A stretch of DNA of 64,000 nucleotides from Macrobrachium rosenbergii (GCF_040412425.1 NC_089782.1:43913822-43977821); one strand, 5' to 3'; shown: positions 20,501 to 31,636, numbered from the stretch's first letter. Numbers and translations are program-made. Notes: a model not told the origin generated them from the sequence alone.

Positions 20501-21726
20501 TAGTGCTTGGTAGCTGTACATTTACGGTGGTGGTATAAAACACTAATAGTTAAGCCATGTGACTAACAGCATTTTAACTTTAATTTTTTCTAATAATTTT
20601 ACTACTATATTTTTAACTGTGCATGCATCATCGAATTTTTTCAGCTACTATTTTATAGTACAGCATTAAGAAATATTCATGCAATATAGAGGAGTATTTT
20701 GTCTTTCATTTTGAGTATATTGTGATACGTTTTGATAAAAATGTTAGTAATATATGAGATTTTCTGAAATAAGAATGTACTGCACTATTAATAAGGAGTT
20801 CAGTAGTTTCAAGTAATAGTTGACCATCTGTAAACCAATTTCTGTAGATGAGTGATGTTGAAGCAGGGGGAGCCACTGTATTTCCTCACCTTGGTTTGTC
20901 TCTGTGGCCTGAGAAGGGTGCTGCAGCATTTTGGCACAACCTCTACCCAAATGGAGAAGGAGATCTATTAACAAGACATGCTGCTTGTCCAGTGTTAGTG
21001 GGTACAAAATGGGGTAAGTTATTTTGAAGATCATGATTACGTTGAAGTTTTATCACATAGCATTCTAATATTTACGGCAACATTTTGGGTTATGGCTGGA
21101 TGAATTTTTTTTCTTTATGAAATATTTGCAGTATGTGACAAATTGAAACATTGTTTTGAAATGGTGAGAGCAAATTTGGCCAAGAAAAAGTTAGAGAGGT
21201 TGGACTGTTTGGTGGAAAGAGATTGGAGAAAGAAAGCTTTGGAACTAGGCAGAAGGGAAGCAAAGAACCTTTGATATGGCCTACAGTTTGTTGTGCAAAG
21301 CAATCACTTTGGTTCTCCCAATTCCTTTCCCCATTTTGGAGGTCTGCTTCCATAACTCTTAAGTTGAATAATTTGGATTAGCCTTTTTTTACATCATATA
21401 TCTTTTATTTATACCTTTAAAATGCTACGTACCTTCATTTAGAACTTTTATTTAATCCTTGGAATCAATTAGCTTTTTTTAATGTTTTAAGAGACTTCAG
21501 TACTTATGTGTGTTTGCCTTTAATTAGGTGACCAAGGATTTGTTCTCTTGTAGAAATCTTCAAACCTATTACTGATAGGGGTATTTTGTTGCGGAATAAG
21601 ATTATTTGCAAATAAAAGTGTAACTGCTATGTAATTCTTTTCTCATTTTCAGTGTCCAACAAGTGGATCCATGAGAGAGGTCAAGAGTTCAGGAGACCTT
21701 GTAGCTTAGATATTAATGCAAAGTAA
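7190..21726 (+). CDS. P4HA: Prolyl 4-hydroxylase subunit alpha (P4HA), 11 coding exons
   Basis: This is the catalytic subunit of collagen prolyl 4-hydroxylase. It hydroxylates X-Pro-Gly prolines in the ER lumen using Fe(II), 2-oxoglutarate, O2 and ascorbate, paired with protein disulfide isomerase. Exons: 7190-7362, 7768-7922, 8089-8262, 8587-8915, 10755-10886, 11853-11987, 13619-13757, 16817-16902, 17060-17125 (9a; alternative 9b is 19926-19994), 20848-21013, 21653-21726. They sum to 1629 bp, or 542 residues with 9a, close to the human length of about 534. Residues 1-19 form a signal peptide. A TPR-like peptide-binding domain spans roughly 168-260. The dioxygenase domain holds His436-x-Asp438, His507 and Lys517, with the same spacing as the human catalytic residues. 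Cys302/Cys318 and Cys510/Cys535 match the family disulfides. N114-L-T and N203-K-T are possible glycosylation sites. Every junction is GT-AG and phase-consistent. Confidence 0.96.
7768..7922 (+). CDS. P4HA: P4HA coding exon 2 (N-terminal domain)
   Basis: Acceptor TTTTCAG at 7761-7767, donor G|GTGAGT. It encodes the alpha-subunit N-terminal helical region, including a PDAFLGNPINAYLLVKRL block typical of the family. The intron upstream is about 400 bp. Confidence 0.94.
8089..8262 (+). CDS. P4HA: P4HA coding exon 3
   Basis: Acceptor TTTCTTTCAG, donor G|GTTAGA. It encodes the DLNGAATALMRLQDTYNLD block just before the peptide-substrate-binding domain. It contains the possible N-glycosylation site N114-L-T. 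Confidence 0.94.
8587..8915 (+). CDS. P4HA: P4HA coding exon 4 (peptide-substrate-binding domain)
   Basis: The largest exon, 329 bp. It encodes residues 168-277, a TPR-type helical domain with the tyrosines that contact proline-rich peptide (for example SYNSGDHY and YMQGN). It ends AAG|GTAATG in phase 0. Confidence 0.95.
8916..10754 (+). other. P4HA intron 4
   Basis: A 1.84-kb AT-rich intron. No embedded gene or clear transposon is visible. Confidence 0.7.
10755..10886 (+). CDS. P4HA: P4HA coding exon 5
   Basis: Acceptor TTTCATGTAG, donor CAG|GTTTGT, 44 codons in phase 0. It encodes the linker with YEKLCRGEG, the conserved start of the catalytic half. It holds Cys302 and Cys318, the counterpart of the first family disulfide. 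Confidence 0.94.
11640..11830. repeat. Retrotransposon fragment in P4HA intron 5
   Basis: The stretch around 11712-11820 matches 1392-1490 closely, sharing GAATTGGAATTAAGTGAAAG and similar flanks, in the same orientation. Since the copy at 1392-1490 lies within the decayed reverse transcriptase region, this is very likely a fragment of the same LINE family. It translates as a lysine- and glutamate-rich segment and is not functional. Confidence 0.6.
11853..11987 (+). CDS. P4HA: P4HA coding exon 6
   Basis: Acceptor CCTTTTCAG, donor AGG|GTAAGG, 45 codons in phase 0. It encodes the start of the double-stranded beta-helix, including IIIYHDVISEKEMSVVKEMA, which corresponds to the family block that ends in A-x-PR. 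Confidence 0.94.
12370..13262 (-). mobile_element. Non-LTR retrotransposon reverse transcriptase remnant, antisense in intron 6
   Basis: On the minus strand, reading from 13262 downwards, the reverse transcriptase blocks appear in order. DPEKAFDTI comes first, then GLYQGSALSPFLFALIMD, then the intact catalytic YADD at 12951-12962. Then come KTEVMVFSKQ, a KYLGSTL-like block, and finally the ILRWHGHVVRL block near 12430-12400 that ends this type of polyprotein. Several frameshifts and stops separate the blocks, so it is a pseudogene. It differs in sequence from the + strand copy at 655-1790, so at least two LINE lineages are present. It lies antisense to P4HA. Confidence 0.85.
13619..13757 (+). 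CDS. P4HA: P4HA coding exon 7
   Basis: Acceptor TTCCTTACAG, donor ACAG|GTTTGT. It encodes RATVQNYKTGELETASYRIS and SAWLKHDE, standard catalytic-domain blocks, and ends in phase 1. Confidence 0.95.
13758..16816 (+). other. P4HA intron 7
   Basis: A 3.06-kb intron. A small imperfect duplication (AAATGGTGAG units near 13770-13845) is visible. No transposon with recognisable coding sequence was found. Confidence 0.6.
16817..16902 (+). CDS. P4HA: P4HA coding exon 8 (HxD iron ligands)
   Basis: Acceptor TTTTCAG, donor AGG|GTAGGT. It encodes YGLGGHYEPHFDFAR with the Fe(II) ligands His436 and Asp438. It ends in phase 0, so either 9a or 9b can follow without a frame change. Confidence 0.96.
17060..17125 (+). 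CDS. P4HA: P4HA alternative exon 9a
   Basis: Acceptor TATTTTACAG, donor TAT|GTGAGT, 22 codons, phase 0 on both sides. It encodes REEKDAFKSLGTGNRIATFL plus FY, very close to the usual family sequence with the LGTGNR turn. This is the canonical version and is used for the 542-residue product. Confidence 0.94.
17252..18325. mobile_element. pogo/Tigger-like element (Tc1/mariner superfamily), non-coding
   Basis: The left end CAGTTG... (17252) and the reverse complement of the right end CAGTCG... (18325) form terminal inverted repeats of about 30 bp at roughly 80% identity. Both ends are flanked by TA (17250-17251 and 18326-18327), the target duplication of the Tc1/mariner superfamily. The left end continues into a GGGGTTAGGGGCACC-like motif resembling vertebrate Tigger ends. 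The interior carries a (GA)n run and no transposase frame, so it is a non-autonomous or eroded copy. It lies in the intron between alternative exons 9a and 9b. Confidence 0.72.
17490..17566. repeat. (GA)n microsatellite
   Basis: Uninterrupted AG run of about 76 bp, inside the Tigger-like element. Confidence 0.98.
19866..19889. repeat. (TA)n microsatellite
   Basis: Short AT run ending in an AG dinucleotide, 36 bp upstream of alternative exon 9b. Confidence 0.95.
19926..19994 (+). CDS. P4HA: P4HA alternative exon 9b (mutually exclusive with 9a)
   Basis: Acceptor GTGTTACAG at 19917-19925, donor TAT|GTGAGT, 23 codons, phase 0 on both sides. It encodes KDEVDPDIGLGPWGNRIATF plus LFY. The last ten residues, GNRIATFLFY, are identical to exon 9a, while six of those ten codons differ only at silent positions. 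The first half diverges, and the family LGTGNR turn is replaced by LGPWGNR, one residue longer. Using 9b gives a 543-residue enzyme. Human P4HA1 and P4HA2 are known to have mutually exclusive exon pairs, which supports this reading. Confidence 0.85.
20848..21013 (+). CDS. P4HA: P4HA coding exon 10 (distal His and 2-oxoglutarate Lys)
   Basis: Acceptor TTTCTGTAG, donor G|GTAAGT. It encodes MSDVEAGGATVFP and then RHAACPVLVGTKW, which carries the third iron ligand His507 and the 2-oxoglutarate-binding Lys517. It ends in phase 1. Confidence 0.96.
21653..21726 (+). CDS. P4HA: P4HA coding exon 11 (C terminus)
   Basis: Acceptor CTCATTTTCAG. It encodes VSNKWIHERGQEFRRPC and a short tail, with stop TAA at 21724-21726. 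Cys535 pairs by family precedent with Cys510. No KDEL-type signal is present, as expected because the PDI partner provides retention. Confidence 0.95.
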
Positions 21727-22440
21727 AGATAAATTGTAAGTTTGTAGAATTTTATGTGCAGTTCTTTTGTCATTGTGATTTGTTATTTTGTTCTTTGGTG
21801 AAATGTTAACGTGCCCTAATTGTAATATGTTAAGAATGTTAAGGCATATTTATTCCTTGTCAGTAAAATATCAATTTGCCATTAAAAAGCCACACTACAA
21901 TGTGCAGATACAGACTTAAGGGTCTCTGAATGTCATTCTGATTTACTCTAAATTTCACAACACAAAGTTTGGCTCTGTTGCTGGTGTACACAATATACAG
22001 TATAGTACAGACTTTCCCTACTGTAAAACTGGGGAAGGCTTTTGACTAGCTGAAATAATTTATGTCAAAACAGATGCAAGTTTTCCATGAGTTAAAACTG
22101 CATAAGGTTTCTGACTAGTTAACATAATTAGTGTCAGAATAGATGGAAAATGGTATTCACTACCATGGAGTTGGTCATATTTCTCCATTAGTAAACCATA
22201 GTTCAGTACAGTATTTGCATTGTCATTATAAAATACAGTACTGTGAGTTGTATGTATGTTGCAGTATTTCTTAAATGATCTGCACTTTTAAGAAAACTGG
22301 ATTCTGTTTTAGACATGTCGATATTAAGTAGAAGGTAAAGGCAGAAAAGTTGCAGATACTGCCACAGAAACATGTAAACAAGCATTTTTGACAGTTTCAT
22401 CAGTTAATGGGAGATTGAATAAATAGAACATTAACATTGA
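21727..22440 (+). other. P4HA: P4HA 3' untranslated region (approximate) with poly(A) signal candidates
   Basis: After the stop codon the sequence is AT-rich and has no open frame. ATTAAA at 21881-21886 and AATAAA at 22418-22423 are possible polyadenylation signals. The true end is unknown and further AATAAA words occur downstream. Confidence 0.45.
22030..22150. repeat. Imperfect local duplication downstream of P4HA
   Basis: Two adjacent, diverged units share GACTAG-T-A-ATAAT and GTCA-AA-AGATG patterns with a spacing of about 70 bp. It looks like an old tandem duplication. Confidence 0.45.
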
Positions 22441-25400
22441 TCTTGCACCAGTTTTGAGTAGTCAGTTTAAAGGGATAATCATCATCGTTCTCATGTCAGG
22501 TGATCCTTTTACATGGTTAAATGTCTTCAATCTTTTACATTTTTCTCTGAAGTCTCTTCAGGTCCAGGTCCTTTTCTGTACTCTACACAGTCTTGGGGAT
22601 GGTAAAGGAGATGACCAGGCTACTTGAGTATCTGGCAGTTGCTATTATGTGGTAAACAGGTTAACACGTGTTTGCAAGAGTTCTATTCTTTTACATTTTG
22701 ACTTGACATGCAGATTAACTGAAGTTGCTTAGGTCAGTAGTTAGCGACAGTCTGTATACATTTTAAGCACTTTACTGTATACTGTAGATATAGTATGTTG
22801 TTGGAAAGTCAGATTTCATGTAGTGCTGCTTGCTTCTCAGTCACATTTGTAGTGTGTTTAGAATATTCCGGTATTTCTAAAATCAGGTGTTGAAAGTTGA
22901 ATTTTTCACAGTAATAACACTAGATAATAGTTTCCCGTTAGATGCCCTGCAGCTTTGTCTTCCAGTTGTTTATCGTTAAATCTAGTTATTCCTGTTGCAC
23001 ATGCCACTTTTAATTGAATGGTTAAATAATGGTGGCACAGATTCACGTGGCTCTTCCAAGTACAGTTACGCTTCAGCACTTCCAGTATTTTCTAGAATGG
23101 TTCCTGACATTAATAAGTAACAAGTGAACAAAGTGAGACAGATTTACCTGATAAACCTGTAACCATCTGTGTATGATTTTGACTTCATGAATGTAGAACC
23201 CCATATGGCAAAATGCACTAGGTGAACTTTCCCAGCAACTAATTTTTTAATCTGCTTTATTTTGTATCTGGTAATTTGCATATTCAGTCAGGTATTTGCT
23301 CTGGAGAAATTAGAAGTATCAAGAAAATATTGTAAATAGTACATACAAAGCAATACACTTCTCTAAGGGCCAGATTAGATGAGTGCCCTTTTTTTATGAA
23401 AGACAAATTTCCTACTTCTGGGAATGAAACAGATTCGTAAATTTACAGAAATTGAAGTCATAGGTTAAGAAATGTCATTTTAATGTGATCACTAATGTAC
23501 ATAAGTCATAGCTTTGAAAATAATTGTGTGAATTTACTCTAGGGGAAAGCCCTATACTTCCTTAATTTGAGTACATGACCTGTATAGGTGCCATAAGTTA
23601 AAAATGTTAAGAAAACATTGTACTTTGTTTACCCAAAATGAAATAAAAGTTCAAAGAGATATCTTTTGTTTGTTATACTTTGGTTTGTGCTTCAGATGTA
23701 GATTGGGTATCAAAAGTATCCTTACTGTTCTGCTTGTAACAATGTCATCTTTGGTATTTAGTATTATGAGGTATGTAAAGTTTCAAGATTTTATTTTTTA
23801 TAAATTCTTCAAGATGCCTATATGAAACTCTGGGTTAGATGTACTCCTCACTTTTTCATTACAGATCTGCATTTGTTTTTAGTGTTTCAGTTCTCATATG
23901 TTCATTGCCATTATTAGGTAGTGTAACTAGAGTATAAAGTAGAGATACTTAACTCTTCTTGAGGGTAGCCTCTCAAATTTAAAGTGCATAATTACCTGCA
24001 AATATTATTTTTCCAAAAGAAGATTTTAAGAGGCTCGAATTATTGATATTCAGTGAATTCTCATACATAACAATGACCACAGCTAACATGCAAGGCCAGT
24101 TACAGTCATTCTAGATCATTTCTGTCATAAAATAATCTATACTTAACACTTATCATTCAAGGTAAAAGATTTGTTCTCTAAATTTTGCTTGAAATGAGTT
24201 AGGCAAACAAAATATTAATGTAGTTGAGGATTCCTACCTGCTATGTTTACAGAGTACACAATATACATTTAACATTCATTAAAATTAAACAATACAAAGA
24301 ATTACCATATAATAGTCTAAAATGAATTTATTATTACGTATTACTTTTCAGACAACCATAAACTCCTGCTTCAAAGTTGTGGAATTGATACCCATCCTAA
24401 AAGGTCCAGTATATCTATAAGCTTTGACACGGTGGTCTGGTTAAACAACTTGACAATCATCCTCAAATTATGGCCAAGAGATCCTGGAGTCATAGGAAAG
24501 ACCTTTGTTCTTGAAAATGAAGCCATTCCTCCTGGTCAGAACAGGCAATGTTGACTTCCTCGGCAACAGTGTAATGAAGAAACAGTTCCCAACTGGAGGA
24601 GAGCAGGGTGCTCATGTTTTCTGCTCCTGGGAAAGGAGTAACAAAGCCGGCTTTAGACAAGCTCTCGGCTTGGAAATCATGGCACAGTATATAGACATGG
24701 AAACTGGATAGATGTTCTTCAAGCAGGACTCATGAACAGGGAAAGTAAATTGTCTGCATGTTGCTCGATCAAGTTTTCTGGCTGATTGTCATAAGTCCCT
24801 GAATAATTTGTTAAGAATTGCAAAGGCTACCTACGTGATGATGTCTGAGGTCCCAGCACTGTAGTTGTCCTTGAGTCTCAGTGCTGCTTATTGATAATGG
24901 TTATGCAATGAGAAGAAACAAGGCATAATGAAGTTATGCACTTTCACTTGGTTGTGAAGAATTAACACTTACACAAGTGGCCGTAAGAGCAGTAACTGTC
25001 ATTTCTAAGCCCGTTTCTTTTGCTAAAAAGGCCAGGAACCTAATTCAAAAGGGTTGAAATAAATGATGGTGAAGAAAATTGATACCCCAAACTTCTCATG
25101 CTCTTGAATAAAACCCAATCTGTCCACTAACAAGCAGGTGGTGGAAGGATTGCATCTTCAAACTTCCCAGTCGAGTATTATTAGTATTAAGAAACCTGTC
25201 TGGTTGAGAGCAAGTTCCTGCATCAGCCCATTTCTAGTCCCAGTCCAGTCTCAGAATTTAGATAAAATTGGCTTAGTGCTGTGATCCCAGAAGAAACACC
25301 TAGTCCCTGATGGGTCTACCCACTCCTATCATCCTTTGCAAGTGTGGTCCCAGATGTAAAATGCAGCCACTGTTGATGGTCCTGGCATTGATGACTACAT

Positions 25401-27437
25401 GGTTTGGCCACAAGTTCAAAGACCAGGTGTAATAGTATTCAGATATTTCTGTAGTATGGCTCTGGTCATAGCCCAGCTTCTGCTTGTAGCACAATTTTCT
25501 GAGAGAGCAACACTCCTGAAAGTGGAACATTGGTTTTTGTTGCCAGCACAGCCACTGACAGTTACACACTCCTGGCTATTAACCTGATCCTCTGTGCAGA
25601 AGTTCCCAGGTGAGCAATAGCCCAGTTCCAATGGTAGTGCAATTCTTGTGGTGGAAATGACTGCCTATGCTCTCATTATTCTTAGATCCTGTTGCTAGCT
25701 CTGTGTAGGAATTCACAGGTTTCCACTGGACTCGGGTTGTGTCTGCGTAGTATGCTCATCACCTCTGAAGCAGGCTCCTGTTGCTCAAACAAATTCTGCT
25801 GGTAGTGCAGCTGACTTGAATTATAATTCCAATACAGGAATTCGTTGGTGTGCATGGAAACCCTTTTGGGTACACATCCTATGTCAGTCTTTACCCTAGA
25901 TTAGAATTCCAGCCTTGTCCATAGCACCTGTATGTTATATTTGTTGGTGACAAGACCCCAGACATGTTTGCGTTATTTTGTGCAGGTGCTGGTCCCATTA
26001 CATCTGCCAGCTGTGCTTTTATTCCAGTTGCTGAATTGTTCATGTCAGTTTGTTAAAACAGTCCCCTTCATTGCTTGTGGGCCCACAAATGTAACCATGT
26101 CATCTCCTCCAGTGATCTCATCGACCTGCACACAACCCTGGCCAAATTGCATGCATGGGACCTCTTCTGTCTGTTGTCATTGTCTTGGCTGTTGCGACCA
26201 CAGCCAGGTACAATGTTCACGGACCATTGCTTTCTCACATACTTTACAAATGAAACTTAGGTCAACAAAAAAATTAATTTAGCAAATCAACTAATAAATT
26301 TTTGAATGGACTGAAAAAGCTCCATGGTAGCAGATGCAGCATCAGTAAATAAAATTGGAACTGATAGAGACCCCATGTGAACAGGGTGTTAGTGTTTGCC
26401 AGTGAATGATCTCTGATATTACTGTGAGACATTTATAGTGTATAGCAAAGTATGCATTATTACGGTACCAATACTGCCAGGGCAACATGAAATTCTCTTA
26501 TGAGAAGCCTTGGTAAGAGGAAATATGGCTTCATTCATTGACAGTAGGGGTGTCATGCTGTAAGGAAAAACAATCCCACCATAACATGGGCAGTATTGAT
26601 TGTGGACCTGAAACAGACACGTAAATATCAAGGTAACACTTGCAAAAAGCTTTAACCATCACAACATTGAATATTGTCACCAAAGAAAGGAACTTTTTGC
26701 AAAATGTACAGAATATCACTTGCATTAAAATTGTGGAAGAATTCTCAGACATGAACTTCTTGAATAATGCAGAGGCTACACACCTGAGATGGAAAAATGG
26801 ATTGTTAGTGATCGTATTGCAGTTGAAATCAGCACTGACTGTAGGTTGAAACCCAGAACTGGCCTACTGGACAATTTGTGTTGGTATATGATAAGATAGG
26901 TAACTTGAATGTGGCAGAAAATATTTCACCATTATTACAAGATTTTTCAAAACCTTGCAGACTGCTGCAGATTTGTCCCATGTCAAAGAGGTTATTAATT
27001 TCACACACTTAAAAGGCTCTTGGTACCACAGTTCAGGAATCAATGGGTTGAACTCAAGAGTTGATAGAAACTTCTCAGTCTACCCACAGATGAAGTGTAC
27101 ACATTGCTTTGAGTTGTCTCAAATGCAGCAGAATTCACAAGCAAAATTAAAGAAGAAACATAGCTAAATTGGTGTGCAGAAATCATTCAGCTTGTTTCCA
27201 TTGCTGGGATATGGAGTGGATCAACAAAGTATCCTGGAGAGCCAAACCTCACCAAGTAACATACAGATCCATGAAGAGAGGCTGGTAGATTAGTAAGTGA
27301 ACTTTGCAGATAGAACAAAATGATTTCATCTAGAAGAACTTTCATCATAAAAAAGATGGAGAAGGATAAATGCAACATGTAATATACCTGACAGAAGTAT
27401 ATTGAGGAAATTTAAATACTGTAAATACTAAAAAAGG
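22440..27437. other. Intergenic, no convincing gene
   Basis: About 5 kb in which no frame over 120 codons has recognisable similarity. A possible acceptor (TTACTTTTCAG at 24343-24353) is followed by only 23 open codons. Part of a diverged dispersed repeat lies near 23118-23226. Confidence 0.45.
23118..23226. repeat. Diverged dispersed repeat, copy 1
   Basis: This stretch aligns by eye with 54670-54776, sharing GTGAACAA-GTGAGACAG near the start and GGCAAAATGCA-TAG-TGAAC near the end, at roughly 70% identity. The family is unknown. Confidence 0.5.
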
Positions 27438-27761
27438 ATACAACTCTGTGGTGTGATGAAGAATATGATTAAACAAGAACACATCAAGCCCAGACTGGAA
27501 TCGGCAAACACAGCCCGACTGGAAGCCACAAGACCTACACTCATACAGGCCCATATCTTTTGTAAATTGTGGAAATAATATAGATTCCTCTGGAAAACTA
27601 TACAACTCTGTGGTGTGATGAAGAATATGATTAAACAAGAACACATCAAGCCCAGACTGGAATCGGCAAAACACAGCCCGACTGGAAGCCACAAGACCTA
27701 CACTCATACAGGCCCATATCTTTTGTAAATTGTGGAAATAATATAGATTCCTCTGGAAAAC
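27438..27761. repeat. 162-bp tandem duplication
   Basis: The unit starting ATACAACTCTGTGG at 27438 is repeated at 27600 almost exactly. The only difference I see in the body is one extra A in the second copy (GGCAAAACACAG against GGCAAACACAG). The near identity implies a recent duplication. The long minus-strand frames across it arise from the repeat itself. Confidence 0.93.
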
Positions 27762-29414
27762 AAAACTATACATCATTGTCTCTGTGCTTCCGTGGAGGAT
27801 TTAGATATGCAAGAGTGTTTTTCATATGTCCTGGTAACCATCAATAGCAAAAGTGTAATTTCAATAGTTTTTGCATAGAAAAGCAATTTGGTTTGTCTTA
27901 AGTTCAGAAAAAAAAACAGAGAGGTAATTTTTTTCACTTTTCAAGGATGAACTCTGTCTTTTACTCTTTCATATATCTGTGAAAAAAAGTAGGAAAAGAA
28001 ACCTGACCAAGGTTGTGACAGTAATTAAAGATCGAAAAGAACAAGTACAGTAAAATGCAACTATCAAATATGTCTAGTTTTTATATATTGGCAGCAATGT
28101 AATGAGACTACTGTAATAGGTCTCGTTTCCAGGCTCACAGGCCCCAGCTGAGTTCGTGAATGAGAACTCGACATTGGAACAAGCTCAAGTTGGAGAATTT
28201 GGGCAGCTGGATAGGAAGAGACCAAAGGGAACAGATAAAGAGAAAAAAGAGAAAAGCATCCCAGCTATGGTCGAAGGGTCACTGCAGAAAATTTTTGGTA
28301 CTTGTCTGCAGTGTGATGCAAAAAACATTGAATGCAGTACCCTCTGCACATTGGTAGCGGTACCCCCTTCCCGTGTGGGGTCCAAAAATGTGCAAGATTA
28401 CAGCGAACTGGTTACCCCTTATAATATTGTACAGTTACTGCAAATCAGATCATTATCATTGTTGTATGTCTAATACACTACTTCCACATTTTGGAACGAA
28501 AGCAATGGAGATATTGATATTCACTGATAACGCTGCAGTCTCTTAGAAAACCAGGTAGTGATGGGTAAAATTCAGAAGAATTTGATGAAGCAGCATTACT
28601 TTTGTTCACCATTCTTTGACTGTGACATCCCTGAATTAGATAGTGAACGATGATTTTATGATTTTGCTGTAGTGCTTGTTGAGATATAATGAATGCCTTT
28701 GAACAGTCAAGCTATAATGCCATGCGGATTTTTGCTAATAGCTTTTAAAGCTTCAAATCACTCAAGAAGCCAATGAAAGCAGATAATACACGCGGGCAAG
28801 TATCCATGTATTTACAAAGATTAAATGAGCCATTATTTACGTAAATAATTTCTTGGGGACGGACCCCATTATTCTAGACCAAGTAAATTAGTTCATCATT
28901 CCATATTTGCAGTGAAAAAACTGGAAAGTGTGGATAACTACCTAAGTAGCATTGAACTCCCAGTAAGCAGATGGGCCGTTTTACCTCCATGACTAAAACA
29001 AGAAAACAGAACGTGTCATGAATGCTTGGTACTTTGAGTGAACCGAAGAAATTCTATAGTGTTAAGGGTCATAGTTAAGGGTAATAAACGTTCGCTATCG
29101 TATGTCACTGGATTATTCTGATAGGTCTGTCTTCTGTGGGATTCACACTAGGAACAGACCAGAAAACGAAGTTGGAATCAAGACAAGGTAAGGTTTTATT
29201 TGTGAGGTGCTGTTTATTTATTGCAAAGGAATCTTATTTTTAGAGATTATCACTGGCCAATGCGGTTTTCATACTCCTTCCCTTGAGGTGTATAGAGAAA
29301 AATAATGAAGTGTGCCTGAACAAGTTACAGAAGGCAGGTAGGGATACGGAAGAAGAGAGAGAAATAGAATGATAATTCTGTACTGATTCTCTCTCTCTTT
29401 CTGGTAGTCTTGTT

Positions 29415-29726
29415 GGAATTGAATATAGAATTTAGGCCAAACGCCAAGCGCTGGGATCTTTAAGGTCATTAAGAGCTGAAAGGGAAATTGACAGTAAGGA
29501 GGTTTGAAAGGTGTAACCGGAGGAAAGCCTCGCAGATGCACTATAAAACAATTGTTAGAGAGGGTGGAAAGTCAGATGGAAGAAAGAATATGAACGGCGG
29601 CACAGTAAAAGGAATGAAAGAGGTTGCAGCTAAGGGGCTGGAGGGACGCTGCAAAGACACTTAAGTACAATAATGTCTACATTGCACCGCATGAGGTGCA
29701 CTAACGGCGCCAGCTCCCTACGGGGG
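29415..29726. repeat. Decapod-type dispersed repeat (about 310 bp)
   Basis: The sequence from GAATTGAATATAGAATTTAG through GGCCAAACGCCAAGCGCTGG and on to TGCACCGCATGAGGTGCACT and CTACGGGGG matches, from memory, a repeat common in transcripts and introns of decapod crustaceans. It contains no long open frame. A polypurine/CT stretch lies just upstream. The border positions are approximate. Whether it is a SINE or the 3' end of a LINE is not clear. Confidence 0.6.
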
Positions 29727-31600
29727 TTAGTCCTGGTTAGGGTTGCCACCTCGAGCTCAGAAAAATACAGAACATAGTTGTATAAGGAGGAAAAGTTATG
29801 GTGAGCAGAGCAAGCCCTTTCAGCTGGGCATTCTGAGGCTATGTGCACTTAAGATGAGGGTGAGGAAGACATGTTTCATATTTGATGAAGGCTGGAAGAT
29901 AACTTCTCAAGTTGTCAGTTATCAGTGAAGTGACAAGTCTGTAGGAATTCAAAACTGAATGACATGCTTTGACATAGACAATGAAATAATATTTATATGT
30001 CTACCATCGAGTTTATTTTATTCCTTCAGAACTATACAAAATAAAATGCAAGATTTATTTCCATTGCTAAACTACAATAGCCATTGAAAAGTAACATTAT
30101 ACAAATTTTCAGTGAATCAGGGAAATAGACTATGGATATCGGCCATTCCCAGCGGGGGGGGGGAGACAGACCTTTCATCGCTCACTCGCTCATGAGTCGT
30201 TATGCTGCGTACTTTACACATACCGAAGGCAACCATTGACAAAGGCATAATTTTGCAGTCTGGCAAGATTGACTGAAAAATACGCTTCAGATGTTACCGA
30301 ACAAATTGTTCTGTAGTTCAAGCTCTCTATCTCCAATACAGAACAAATCTGTTAAGAACAGGTATTATTGAAGGTAGCAGAAATTTGTTTTGAAAAGTGG
30401 ATAGCATGAAAGAACGTCTACTTCACCCGGCAGTGACATATCTTGGAGCAAGAATAACGATGTTAAGCGGCATAAGCTCACGTTCTGTAAATTCAAGCAA
30501 ATTTAAGAACTGATATATAGATAACACTAGAAGATAAAATTAAAATGTAAAAGGTGGTACATAGATATTAGCCTGCAAGAAAGATTCTATCTGCAATGGG
30601 ATGAAAGTGCTTTTTCCTACTTTCGACTTGAGGCCTACCTTTATGCATTGCAGAAGTCACATTCTAGAATCACCCGCCATCATTCTTTATCATTTCTGCA
30701 GATTAATTCCTCATTTTGTATATGGTGATTACATACATACTAATTTTTACTTTTTACTAATTTTTTTCGAAAATGGTGATAGATTTTGTTGTAGCTATTA
30801 TTGGGACGACATCTTTTGGTAATTTGCAGACAATCTAAATCTCTACACTCGTCTCCTTGGGAGAAGCTTTAGGTAATAATACTCCAGTATGTCAAGAAAC
30901 AATTTTTGTTAGACATTTGGAAGCCACAGAAATAAGACAACAAATAAAACTGCCAATAATGCTAATGATTGAACAAATTTCTCTCTTACAGGATATCTGG
31001 AGGGCGGAAGAGACATCTATTGGTCAGTGAAAGAAATGTAGTAAATGTTATAATTTTAGCTGGTGGCTCATTTTGAATTGGAAGTTATTATTCGTAGAAG
31101 TTGAACATGGCACGTTTTATGACAAAGTTACAAATCCACCAGGAATTTGATATTAATTAAATGATATATTAACATTGACATAAAAGAACGTGAATTAGAT
31201 ACAAACTTTACAGTCAACGTAGTTTAACAGAAAAAAAATGATTTAAACTCTGTTCTATCTAAGATGGAACAACGACCAAATATTAAACTAATGAACAAAC
31301 TTCAACAAAAGTCGCACAGATATCTTTTCACTTTAGGTCGGTCGCAGTCTTCCAACTGCTACGCCTTGTGGCTCATGGATTTAAAAAAAAAAAGCCATGC
31401 AAAATTATTCTTGATATTAAAGAAATATTCTGTTTTAACCCTTAGATCTTATTCACAAAAATTTTTTTCTCATTAGGTGCATCTTTAAAATAATTCTTTA
31501 ACTTTGACACTTCAGTTTTCATAAAAAAAATACTCATTCTTTTGCACATTATCTGGTTTTTTGTACGTCTTCTTTGTTATTTGGTTTATTTTTTCATAAT
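29727..31600. other. Intergenic, no gene seen
   Basis: AT-rich sequence with a short G-run near 30152-30162. No recognisable coding sequence. Confidence 0.45.
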
Positions 31601-31636
31601 TAGCTCATCTCCAACAGGTGTCAGTGTTTGTTCTTG

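Noticed and set aside
24353..24430. Possible terminal exon after TTACTTTTCAG
   Set aside because: Only 23 open codons with no matching upstream exon. P4HA already ends normally at 21726.
25300..25631. Overlapping minus-strand frames with several cysteines
   Set aside because: The cysteine spacing fits no domain I know, and two frames are equally open, as expected by chance.
27345..27776. 143-residue minus-strand frame with internal repeat
   Set aside because: The internal repeat is the 162-bp tandem DNA duplication read in frame. No recognisable protein.
28156..28473. 105-residue + strand frame after an acceptor-like TTTCCAG
   Set aside because: Composition is plausible (charged KKEKKEKS stretch), but there is no recognisable family and no donor or partner exons. 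Too weak to call.
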